From positions 1-49,008 of the forward strand of contig NZ_BJEC01000017.1 in NCBI RefSeq assembly GCF_005405465.1: a DNA stretch of 49,008 nt. The letters run 5' to 3'. Below the pieces are notes generated by a model that saw only the letters and a program-made list of their open reading frames with translations, ran no database searches and had not been told where the DNA came from. Positions within the stretch are counted from its first letter, which is position 1. Each line of letters begins with the position of its first letter. Shown here in pieces: positions 26,635 through 34,643 of the stretch. Position numbers and translations under genes: made by a program. The DNA is from Weissella thailandensis (GTDB lineage Bacteria > Bacillota > Bacilli > Lactobacillales > Lactobacillaceae).

Positions 26635-27102
26635 ATGGCTTTAAAAAAGCAAGAACGACAAGCAATGATTCTTGAAATTTTGGCACGTAATGTGATTGAT
26701 TCTCAAGAAGAAATTTTACATCGTTTGCAAAATGCAGGTATTGCAGTCACACAAGCTACGGTCTCACGTGACATTAAAGAACTACGGATTGTACGTCGTC
26801 CTGATGTTAATGGTCAAACGAGATATCAAGTGATGGCTGATGCAACGAATCAGGCTGCTAATGATGGCAATCAAATTGAACAAGGCTTTTCAGACATGGC
26901 AGTCGATGTCACACCAGTGTCATTTATGATTGTGGTAAAGACGACGCAAGGTAATGGCAATCGTTTGGCTGCGATGATTGATGCAGCGGAAATGCCAGAG
27001 GTGATTGGTACATTAGCTGGTCATAATACAATTTATGTCACTACGCCGACAGCTGAGGCGGCAATTGCTTTAGCTGATCAATTTAATAATTGGAAGCAAT
27101 AA
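26635..27102 (+). CDS. argR: ArgR/AhrC family regulator with altered arginine site
   Basis: The 155-residue protein has the ArgR winged helix (AVTQATVSRDIKELRIVR, with Ser44-Arg45-Asp46) and the C-terminal hexamerisation and effector domain. In well-studied ArgR proteins two aspartates in a GDDT motif bind arginine; here residues 127-132 read LAGHNT, so both are replaced (His130, Asn131). It may be an apo-form regulator or need a partner, as known for paired ArgR/AhrC proteins in some lactic acid bacteria. GAGGAA precedes the ATG. It lies between argS and the PBP gene, which starts 1 base after its stop. Confidence 0.88.
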   Translation: MALKKQERQAMILEILARNVIDSQEEILHRLQNAGIAVTQATVSRDIKELRIVRRPDVNGQTRYQVMADATNQAANDGNQIEQGFSDMAVDVTPVSFMIVVKTTQGNGNRLAAMIDAAEMPEVIGTLAGHNTIYVTTPTAEAAIALADQFNNWKQ

Positions 27103-27103
27103 T

Positions 27104-29296
27104 ATGAAAGATTATATTAAAGGATTAAAAAATTGGTTTCATCAAAAAATGATGCCAGTGACTAATTGGTTACGTAAATTTTTTGGTCCGTTAATTCGGT
27201 TTCACCAACGATTTTTTCAGCCATTCTATGCGTGGTTGCGAAAAACTTTTGGCCCTTTTTGGCATAGATTTCAAATCAATCGCTGGCTGATTGCGTTATT
27301 ATTGTCGCTGATTTTAGTTATCAGTGTGCTAGGAACATTTGAAGCTAAGACGACGGATGTATCTGATTTGAAAAAGCGTCTCCAATCAACTACTGAAATC
27401 TATGATGTTTCTGGTAACAAGGCAGGTAGTCTGTCAGGACAGAAGGGAACGTATGTCAAGTTTAGTGAGATTTCTCCACATGCGGTAAATGCCGTTATCG
27501 CTACTGAGGATCGTAATTTCTATAAGGAACATGGTTTTTCTGTCCGTGGAATGACACGTGGTGTATTGACTACCATCTGGTATCGAATTCGCGGTAGCAA
27601 TGTGTCGGTTGGAGGGTCAACTTTAACGCAACAGTTGGTAAAAAATGCCTTCCTAAGTCAGGACCAGACTGTTATTCGTAAAGCACGTGAATTATTTTTA
27701 TCAGTCCAAGTTGAAAAAGAATATTCTAAACATGAAATCTTGGCAATGTATCTAAACAATGCTTACTTTGGTCATGGTGTTTGGGGTATTCAGGATGCGG
27801 CTAAAAAGTATTTTGGTGTGAGTGCAGCTGATTTGTCAGTGTCGGAAAGTGCGATGCTCATTGGGATGCTACAATCTCCCAATGGCTATGATCCATTGAC
27901 ATATGAAGATACGGCTAAGCAGCGGCGTGATCAAGTCATTCAAAATATGGTGTCAACGAAATATTTGACGCAAGCGCAAGCAGACTATAATGCAAAGTTT
28001 GCCTTAGGCGCTACCGATCATGAAGTTGATAATTCAAATTATAATTATCCTTATTATTTTGATTCCGTCATTAATGAAGCAATGAATAAGTATGATTTGA
28101 AGGAACAAGACATTTTGAATAATGGGTATAAGATTTACACAACTTTGGACCAAAAAGATCAAACGAATTTGCAAAATGATTATGACGATGAGAGCTTAAA
28201 TCCAATTGGTGATGGGTCGCAGGCGGCTTCAGTGGTAATGGATGCAAAAACTGGTGGTGTCCGTGCCGTTGTTGGTGGTCGTGGTGAACACGTCTTTAGA
28301 GGATTCAATCGTTCTACCCAGTCTCATCGTTCACCAGGATCGACGATTAAACCAATTGCGGATTATGCGCCATCATTGTCACGTGGTTTCTCATATGATT
28401 CTGACCTGAAGAATAGTAAGATGAGCTTTGGTACCAATGGTTATTCACCTTCAAATTATGGTGATTATACCAGTGAAAAAATCCCAATGTATCAAGCCTT
28501 GGAGAATTCTTACAATATTCCGGCCGTTTGGCTGCTTGATCAAATCGGTGTGAATGCTGGGTATAACGCAGCTACTAAGGCTGGCTTACCATTGGCCAAA
28601 TCTGATAAGAACTTGTCATTAGCAATTGGTGGTATGAAAAAAGGTGTCACACCATTAGAGTTGACTCAAGCATATACGAGTTTTGCTAATGGGGGTCAAA
28701 TGAGTGATAGCCATTTCATTACTAAAATTGTCGATACTTCTGGTAAGACGATTGCCCAAGCCAAAGAAAAGCATACGCGTCTATGGTCAAAGCGGGTGGC
28801 TAATGAGATGACTTCGATGATGATGGGTGTTTATACGCATGGTACTGGAACCGCTGCTGATCCGAGTGGTTATGATGTGGCTGGTAAAACAGGAACAACT
28901 GAAGTTTCAGGAACTAATTCAACGAGTGATAATGCCACTGACTCATGGGCAATCGCCTATACGCCAGATGTTGTTGTGACGACATGGACAGGATATGATG
29001 AAACGGATGCTGACCATACGATATCTGCCTATTTGTCGCAAACATCTGGTCCGTTAATGAAAACGACACTTGAACAAGTTTTGCCAAATACAAAACAAAC
29101 GAACTTTGGTGTCAAAAGTGTTCGCGCGAAGATGTCAGCCACTGAAAATGGGGCTTCAAATAAGAAGAATGGTATTTCTAATAACATTTCCGGTATTGGT
29201 GATGATATTAAGAATGGTGCTTCTAGTGCCTGGAGTAATGTCAAAGGTGGTGCCCAAAAAGCTTGGTCGGGAATTCAATCATTATTACCACAATAA
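27104..29296 (+). CDS. Class A penicillin-binding protein (PBP1A/2A type)
   Basis: The 730-residue bifunctional peptidoglycan synthase has a 60-residue cytoplasmic tail, a membrane anchor at about 61-78, and a GT51 glycosyltransferase domain with catalytic Glu135 in ATEDRNFYKEHGF. The transpeptidase has all three motifs: Ser413-Thr-Ile-Lys416, Ser469-Tyr-Asn471 and Lys595-Thr-Gly-Thr. The tail is unusually aromatic and basic and repeats WLRKxFGP (22-29 and 44-51). The C-terminal 60 residues are Gly, Ser and Asn rich. The start is 1 base after argR with no strong ribosome site, so coupling is likely. Confidence 0.93.
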   Translation: MKDYIKGLKNWFHQKMMPVTNWLRKFFGPLIRFHQRFFQPFYAWLRKTFGPFWHRFQINRWLIALLLSLILVISVLGTFEAKTTDVSDLKKRLQSTTEIYDVSGNKAGSLSGQKGTYVKFSEISPHAVNAVIATEDRNFYKEHGFSVRGMTRGVLTTIWYRIRGSNVSVGGSTLTQQLVKNAFLSQDQTVIRKARELFLSVQVEKEYSKHEILAMYLNNAYFGHGVWGIQDAAKKYFGVSAADLSVSESAMLIGMLQSPNGYDPLTYEDTAKQRRDQVIQNMVSTKYLTQAQADYNAKFALGATDHEVDNSNYNYPYYFDSVINEAMNKYDLKEQDILNNGYKIYTTLDQKDQTNLQNDYDDESLNPIGDGSQAASVVMDAKTGGVRAVVGGRGEHVFRGFNRSTQSHRSPGSTIKPIADYAPSLSRGFSYDSDLKNSKMSFGTNGYSPSNYGDYTSEKIPMYQALENSYNIPAVWLLDQIGVNAGYNAATKAGLPLAKSDKNLSLAIGGMKKGVTPLELTQAYTSFANGGQMSDSHFITKIVDTSGKTIAQAKEKHTRLWSKRVANEMTSMMMGVYTHGTGTAADPSGYDVAGKTGTTEVSGTNSTSDNATDSWAIAYTPDVVVTTWTGYDETDADHTISAYLSQTSGPLMKTTLEQVLPNTKQTNFGVKSVRAKMSATENGASNKKNGISNNISGIGDDIKNGASSAWSNVKGGAQKAWSGIQSLLPQ

Positions 29297-29348
29297 CTAT
29301 AAAATATGAGATAATGGAATAACTAAAAGAGATGGGGAATAAATACTT

Positions 29349-29693
29349 ATGATAAATATTTACGATGACGTTAACGCAGTTGCAACTACTTTACGCGAAA
29401 CAGCGCAATATAAGACATTACGTGATGCCATTGATGCTGTCGAAGCTGAGCCAGAAGCTAAGGCTATCTTTACTCGTTTCCAACAAGCACAAACACAAAT
29501 CAATCAAGCAGTGCAATCAGGTAATGAACCAGCGGAGGATCAAATCAAAGCTTGGCAAGAAATTGCTAACGAGATGGAACAATATGATTCTCTAAAGAAG
29601 ATGCTTGAAGCTGAAAAAGGATTGAACCAATTGTTGATGGAAATCAACGATATCATTACCAAGCCAATTGCCGAATTATACGGTCAAGATTAA
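29349..29693 (+). CDS. yheA: YlbF/YmcA family protein, YheA-like
   Basis: The 114-residue helical, coiled-coil-prone protein belongs to the Com_YlbF family (UPF0342). The closest pattern is B. subtilis YheA: the EAEPEAKAIFTRFQQ region and the ending KPIAELYG. YlbF relatives form a complex with YmcA and YaaT that affects RNase Y, but YheA itself is of unknown function. GATGGGG precedes the ATG by about 10 bases. It lies between the PBP gene and the yhaO-yhaN-yhaM group, near which yheA also lies in B. subtilis. Confidence 0.85.
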   Translation: MINIYDDVNAVATTLRETAQYKTLRDAIDAVEAEPEAKAIFTRFQQAQTQINQAVQSGNEPAEDQIKAWQEIANEMEQYDSLKKMLEAEKGLNQLLMEINDIITKPIAELYGQD

Positions 29694-29706
29694 ATAATAG
29701 AGATGA

Positions 29707-29832
29707 GAGCGAGATAAAAGTCGTTTTGAAGCCGGTGTGTAACGTGATTTGCGATATTTTACCCGGAGCAAAGCGAAGGACAGGAATGTCGTAAATTGTG
29801 TTACATTGAGACTTCAGACTTTTAGAACGCGT
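29707..29832 (+). repeat. Dispersed palindromic repeat, copy B (fullest)
   Basis: It begins GAGCGAGATAAAAGTCG and ends near GACTTTTAGAACGCG; the two ends are inverted (TAAAAGTC with GACTTTTA), giving a long imperfect hairpin. It matches copy A (472-399, minus strand) at 37 of the first 44 bases, and copy C (11496-11460) at both ends. No reading frame of note is present. It looks like a miniature inverted-repeat or BIME-like element. Confidence 0.6.
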
Positions 29833-29843
29833 TTAAGCTATAA

Positions 29844-29913
29844 AATTTATAAGCGTATAAATTAATTTGTTTTTAGCAAACAAATGTTGAGACATTTACT
29901 TTTGTCCCAACAT
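29844..29913. repeat. Three consecutive inverted repeats
   Basis: AATTTATA/TATAAATT (29844-29863), ATTTGTTT/AAACAAAT (29865-29885) and ATGTTG-GAC/GTC-CAACAT (29884-29913) lie end to end. They follow repeat copy B and precede the terminator at 29923. No coding sequence overlaps them. Confidence 0.6.
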
Positions 29914-29922
29914 CATATTGAT

Positions 29923-29961
29923 AAACAGGGTGGAACATGTGATTTTGTTCCACCCTGTTTT
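29923..29961 (+). terminator. Strong terminator-like hairpin before yhaO
   Basis: AAACAGGGTGGAACA (29923-29937) pairs perfectly with TGTTCCACCCTGTTT (29946-29960). The T-run is short (TTTT). The A-rich 5' arm makes it usable on both strands. Its core resembles the terminator at 11399. Confidence 0.7.
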
Positions 29962-30013
29962 GCTGTATTAACGTCTTTTAGAACGTTCTCTTTTTTTTGT
30001 CGTCAAACTCCCA

Positions 30014-30019
30014 TATAAT
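30014..30019 (+). promoter_or_regulatory. -10 element before yhaO
   Basis: TATAAT at 30014-30019, 28 bases before the start codon. No clear -35; the region upstream is a T8 run. Confidence 0.4.
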
Positions 30020-30047
30020 GAAATTAAAAACAAAAAGGGGCTGGAAA

Positions 30048-31241
30048 ATGAAATTTATTCATGCAGGCGATTTACACCTGGGTAATCCATTTGGTGGTTT
30101 ATCCGTGACACCAGATTGGTTGACTGACAAGTTACAATCTGCAACCGAAACTGCCGTCCATCGCTTGGTGGATGATGCCATTACTGCTGCAGTGGATTTT
30201 GTGGTATTAGCAGGTGACTTATTTGATTCAACCACGCCCGATGCGCGCGCACAATTAGATTTAGTCAAAGAATTAGAAAGATTAGCAACGGCCAACATTC
30301 CGGTATATATCGGGTTTGGTAACCATGATTATGTTGTTGATTGGCAACAGTTACCAACATTTCCAAAGAATGTAACCCTGTTTCCAGAAGCGGTGACTAC
30401 GTATGATTTACAGACCCAAAATCATGAGACGGTAGCAATTTCAGGATTTTCATATACACAACGGCATATTACGACTGACCAAGTGGCCCAATTCCCAATG
30501 AAAGCTAATCAAGCTGATTGGCATATTGGTGTTTATCATGGTGCGGTGGGTGAAGTCTGTTCAGGAAATTATGCCCCGTTTAATTTGCAAGCACTGCAAG
30601 ACAAACATTATGATTACTGGGCATTAGGTCATATTCATGTGCGAGAGACATTGCAAGCTAAGCCATTTATTGGTTATTCGGGTAGTATTCAGGGATTGGA
30701 TAAAACTGAAACTAATGCCAAAGGTTATTATATGGTAGAAAGTGACGGTGATGAACTAGTACCGACATTTACTCCGGTGGCGCCAATTACTTGGGTGACG
30801 GCAAGCTTACGGACAAATCGTGACTTGAGTACGGTTGTTCAATATGTACGCGAGCAATTTGCGGCCAAGGATGAGTTTGAATTAATTACGTTAGAGTTGA
30901 TTACTGAAGACCCCAATGTCCTGTCAGTCATTGTGAACCAACAATTATTGGCACAATTTGTGGCGGCAGCTCAGCCTACTGATATGTTCTTTATCTACGA
31001 TATTCAGGTACAAACGCAAGACCAGCAGATGCCGTTACCAGCTGTTGATGAGACCTATTGGTCAGAAACCTTGGCTGATGTATTTACCCGAGAGCAATTA
31101 CAAAAACTAGGCCTAAAACAGGTGACGGATGTCGCTGTTTTAGATCATTTTTTAAATGAACAGACATTGCATGAGCTACAGACAGCAGTTCAAACACAAT
31201 TGCACTTGGCACAGATGGGGGATGAATATCATGTGGATTAA
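30048..31241 (+). CDS. yhaO: DNA repair exonuclease subunit, SbcD/YhaO-like metallophosphoesterase
   Basis: The 397-residue calcineurin-like phosphoesterase shows HAGDLHLG (Asp8, His10), VLAGDLFD, GFGNHDY, YHGAVGE and ALGHIHVRE, the five metal-binding blocks of the Mre11/SbcD fold. Its partner YhaN, an SbcC-like ATPase, is encoded next with an 11-base overlap. Together they probably form a nuclease-ATPase acting on DNA ends. I chose ATG 30048, with AAGGGG 7 bases upstream; the upstream ATG at 29997 would place the promoter inside the gene. Confidence 0.88.
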   Translation: MKFIHAGDLHLGNPFGGLSVTPDWLTDKLQSATETAVHRLVDDAITAAVDFVVLAGDLFDSTTPDARAQLDLVKELERLATANIPVYIGFGNHDYVVDWQQLPTFPKNVTLFPEAVTTYDLQTQNHETVAISGFSYTQRHITTDQVAQFPMKANQADWHIGVYHGAVGEVCSGNYAPFNLQALQDKHYDYWALGHIHVRETLQAKPFIGYSGSIQGLDKTETNAKGYYMVESDGDELVPTFTPVAPITWVTASLRTNRDLSTVVQYVREQFAAKDEFELITLELITEDPNVLSVIVNQQLLAQFVAAAQPTDMFFIYDIQVQTQDQQMPLPAVDETYWSETLADVFTREQLQKLGLKQVTDVAVLDHFLNEQTLHELQTAVQTQLHLAQMGDEYHVD

Positions 31242-33570
31242 AAAAGTGCATATTGTGGGATTTGGTCAGTTTAATGAACAAACATTTGATTTTGTGCAGG
31301 GATTACAAATTGTGCAGGGATTAAATGAAGCCGGTAAGACGACTTTACATCAATTTTTATTTGATATATTATTTGGCTTTCCACAAGCTAAAGGTCGTAA
31401 AATCAACACTTATGAGCCATTAAATAAAGGCCCATATGGTGGTAGTATGCAATTTGAAGTTGATGGTCAACTTTACGAGCTGGAGCGTTTAGGCAGAACA
31501 CAAACAGCAACGACTTTAACAGTCGTCGCAACGGGGCAACAATTTGCTGATCCGGAAGCAATGCTGACCAAGTTATTGGGACCAGTTGACCGTGACTTAT
31601 ATTTGGCAATTTTTAGTTTTGACCAAGCAGCTTTAATGAATATCTTTTCACTAAAGCCAGACGACTTTGCATCATACTTGCGGACGTTAGCAACACCAGG
31701 AGCTCAGAATTGGTTAGAAGTTGCGAATCGCTGGGAAAAAACAGCAACGGCAAAATTTGGTAGCACTAAAACAGCGCATCGTGAGCTCAACCAAGCTTTG
31801 GCAAATTTAAAGACACAACGCCAACAGTTACAAAATAAGATTCGCCAACAGCCATCTTTAGATAAGTTACAAGCAGAGGCGCAACATCTAAGTCAGCGGG
31901 TAACGAGTTTACAGCAACGGCAAGAGCAGATCCAAGGTCAGATGAGTCACCAACAAGCACAGGTTCACTTAGTGCCGGTGTATCGACGTTGGCAGCAGAT
32001 TAAGCAACAAGTCAAAGCGACTGGTAAACCGTTGGATTTAACGGTTGCCGACAAAGCTGACCGTGTCCGGCAACAATTAGCCGCATTAGATGAAGTGATG
32101 GTAACGACAGCGGTTACGAAGCAACAAGTTGAATCAGCGACCGTTGCTTTACGGCAATTAGAAAAATTAGAAAAGCAGCAACAAACTTTGGCTGAACAAC
32201 AAGTCAAATCTGTCCAGGCTCAAAATGAATTATTGGAAAAATATCATTGGACACAGATACCACCATTATTAACAGAGCAACAAAAAGCTCGTTTGGGTGG
32301 TCAAGGAGAAACGACGCAAGCAAATTCTGATTATCGCTGGTTGGTCGTAGCGGCAATAATTTGTGTTGTGATTATTATTGGTGCTTTGCTGGCGGGTCAT
32401 TGGATGATCGGTATGCTGTTAGCGGTGCTTGTCTTAGTCATTAGTTGGTGGGGTAGTCGCCGACCAGAACAAACAAAAACAACACTGAATGGGTCACAAG
32501 ATTTACCAGCTGCCTACCAACAAATGTCAGCCAACGATATTTTTGCTGTCCAGGCGGATATCCAGCATATTAATGATATGATGTCGTCTAATAATCAAAT
32601 TATTCATGATCAACAGGCGATGATGCCAGAGTTGGTCAAAGTACGAGCGACTTTAAATTGGTTAGGTGAAGGCTTAACTGTTGACGAATACCGCAAGCGT
32701 CTTGCTGATATCCATATTAAGCAAGAAACCATGGGACAACAACAGTTACAACGCGCTAATCTCCAACAAACTTTGCAAGACTTGTATCAAGAACTAGGTG
32801 TGAAAGATGCTGCCATGTTGCGGCAACGGCGTGATGCACAACGTCATATTAATGATTTGCAGCGTGAAGCAAATGTGCTTGAAGAACAACTAAAAGATGC
32901 TGACTTGCATGAGTTAGCTGCGCAAACTGTTGTTAAGCCAGATGATCAGTCAGAAGCGGACGAGCAGCAACACATTTTAAAGCGTATTCAGGATGAGAAA
33001 AATCAGTTGAATCAAAAGTTGGCTGAAATCAATGTACAATTACAAAATCTACAAACTGATAATACAATCGAGCATCAGCAACAGGTGGTGGCTAACCAAG
33101 TAGCCGTTGTGAATCAACAATTGACTCAGTATTTTGTTGATCGGCTAGGTAGTGAGTGGATTAGGCAGGCATTGAATGCGGCCATTGCTGATCGGTTGCC
33201 AAATCTTTTGACGCAGGCAGGGGTTATTTTAAGTCAGTTGACCGATAATCATTATCAAACGATTCAGCAAACGAAGACGTTGCTCAAGGTGGTTCGTGAT
33301 GATGGGAAGATTCTAGGGGTGAATCAGTTATCAAAAGGAACGGCTGAACAATTGTATGTGGCATTGCGGTTAGCCTTTGTTAAAACTGTAGCCGCTGCTT
33401 TGAAGTTACCGCTGTTGATTGATGATGCCTTTGTTGACTTTGACAATCAACGACGGCAAACCATGTTGAACGTATTGAAAGATCTGGCATCATCTGAACA
33501 ACAAATTTTTTACTTTACGGCGCAAAAGACACCAGGAGAACAGGTCTTAGAATTGACGCATCAACAATAG
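31231..33570 (+). CDS. yhaN: SbcC/YhaN-like AAA ATPase with two membrane segments
   Basis: The 779-residue SMC/Rad50-like ATPase has Walker A GLNEAGKTT at about 30-38. A long Gln-rich coiled coil runs to about 360, followed by two membrane-spanning segments at about 367-415 and a second coiled coil. The C-terminal head has signature SKGTAEQ near 701 and Walker B LLIDDAF near 729. The membrane insertion in the coiled coil is typical of YhaN proteins and would anchor the nuclease complex at the membrane. ATG 31231 has GGGGG 9 bases upstream and overlaps yhaO by 11 bases. The TTG start of yhaM follows 9 bases after the stop. Confidence 0.88.
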   Translation: MWIKKVHIVGFGQFNEQTFDFVQGLQIVQGLNEAGKTTLHQFLFDILFGFPQAKGRKINTYEPLNKGPYGGSMQFEVDGQLYELERLGRTQTATTLTVVATGQQFADPEAMLTKLLGPVDRDLYLAIFSFDQAALMNIFSLKPDDFASYLRTLATPGAQNWLEVANRWEKTATAKFGSTKTAHRELNQALANLKTQRQQLQNKIRQQPSLDKLQAEAQHLSQRVTSLQQRQEQIQGQMSHQQAQVHLVPVYRRWQQIKQQVKATGKPLDLTVADKADRVRQQLAALDEVMVTTAVTKQQVESATVALRQLEKLEKQQQTLAEQQVKSVQAQNELLEKYHWTQIPPLLTEQQKARLGGQGETTQANSDYRWLVVAAIICVVIIIGALLAGHWMIGMLLAVLVLVISWWGSRRPEQTKTTLNGSQDLPAAYQQMSANDIFAVQADIQHINDMMSSNNQIIHDQQAMMPELVKVRATLNWLGEGLTVDEYRKRLADIHIKQETMGQQQLQRANLQQTLQDLYQELGVKDAAMLRQRRDAQRHINDLQREANVLEEQLKDADLHELAAQTVVKPDDQSEADEQQHILKRIQDEKNQLNQKLAEINVQLQNLQTDNTIEHQQQVVANQVAVVNQQLTQYFVDRLGSEWIRQALNAAIADRLPNLLTQAGVILSQLTDNHYQTIQQTKTLLKVVRDDGKILGVNQLSKGTAEQLYVALRLAFVKTVAAALKLPLLIDDAFVDFDNQRRQTMLNVLKDLASSEQQIFYFTAQKTPGEQVLELTHQQ

Positions 33571-33579
33571 GAGGTTGTT

Positions 33580-34548
33580 TTGACAAAAGCATTAAAGGAC
33601 TATCAATTAGATGAACGAGTTGAAACCTTTGCATTACTTAAAGAAGTTGATGCCCGGGTAACACAACAGGGAAAGCGTTATTTAGCTTTACAATTAGCTG
33701 ACCGTTCCATGGATATCAAGGGGATGAAATGGGATGCTACCGAAGCAGAAGTCGGCAAATTAGCTGCCGGCATGGTAGTCTATATTCAGGCGGTACGCGA
33801 AGCGTATCAGGATAAACCGCAATTAAAAGTGTTATCGATTCGACCAAGTAAAATTGGTGAACCACAGGATGCAGCAGACTTTGTGGCTGCTGCACCTATG
33901 AAAAAACAAGATATGGCCGAAGAAGTATCAGCAATTATTTTTCAGATTACTAATGCCAATTGGCAACGCATCGTACGACACATTCTTGGCAAGTACCGTG
34001 AGGCGTTTCTGCAGTTCCCAGCTGCTAAAAGTAACCATCATGCCTTTGCGGGTGGTTTAGCTTATCATAGTTTATCGATTGTGCATTTAGCACAAGCTGT
34101 TGTTAAGCAATATGGTAATTTAAATGCTAGTCTATTATATGCGGGGGCTTTATTGCATGATATTGGGAAGGTTATTGAACTTTCTGGACCAGTTGCGACG
34201 CAATATACAACTGCTGGTAATTTGATTGGCCATATTGTGCTAGTTGATGAAGAGATTGTTTTAGCAGCCACGGAGTTACAGATTGATTTAAAGAGTGAAG
34301 ACATGCTTGTTTTGCGGCATACAGTTTTGGCACATCATGGTTTATTGGAATATGGCTCACCTGTACGTCCGATGATCAAAGAAGCGAATGTGTTACACCA
34401 GTTAGATGAACTAGATGCTGGTATGCAAAGCTTTGATAACGCTGTGGCTGAAACCCAACCTGGTGAATTTTCACCTCGCCAATGGGCCTTAGATAATCGC
34501 AGCGTTTATCGACCAAGTGAAGAGCATCTCGCAGATGAAACAAGGTAG
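33580..34548 (+). CDS. yhaM: 3'-5' exoribonuclease YhaM
   Basis: The 322-residue protein has an N-terminal OB-fold (about 15-90) and a C-terminal HD phosphohydrolase domain. The HD domain shows HHAFAGGLAYHSLS near 152, LLHDIGK near 190 and the later LAHHG. YhaM trims RNA 3' ends, and some DNA, with Mn or Co. It starts at TTG with AGGAGG 5 bases upstream. It is the third gene of yhaO-yhaN-yhaM, the same order as in B. subtilis, and is probably co-transcribed. No convincing terminator follows. Confidence 0.93.
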   Translation: MTKALKDYQLDERVETFALLKEVDARVTQQGKRYLALQLADRSMDIKGMKWDATEAEVGKLAAGMVVYIQAVREAYQDKPQLKVLSIRPSKIGEPQDAADFVAAAPMKKQDMAEEVSAIIFQITNANWQRIVRHILGKYREAFLQFPAAKSNHHAFAGGLAYHSLSIVHLAQAVVKQYGNLNASLLYAGALLHDIGKVIELSGPVATQYTTAGNLIGHIVLVDEEIVLAATELQIDLKSEDMLVLRHTVLAHHGLLEYGSPVRPMIKEANVLHQLDELDAGMQSFDNAVAETQPGEFSPRQWALDNRSVYRPSEEHLADETR

Positions 34549-34570
34549 AAAAAAATTTTCGTGAATTTGT

Positions 34571-34609
34571 TTGCAAAATGTAAGTTTTTTACATAAACTT
34601 ATAGTAAGT
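34571..34609 (+). promoter_or_regulatory. Promoter and two small dyads before gluconokinase
   Basis: TTGCAA (34571-34576) and TAAACT (34594-34599) are 17 bases apart. Two inverted repeats overlap: TGTAA/TTACA (34579-34593) and ACTTA/TAAGT (34597-34609). They could be operators of a gluconate-responsive repressor; no regulator gene is next to it. Confidence 0.45.
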
Positions 34610-34643
34610 GATAAAGCAAAATTAGATTTGAGAGGTTTTAATA

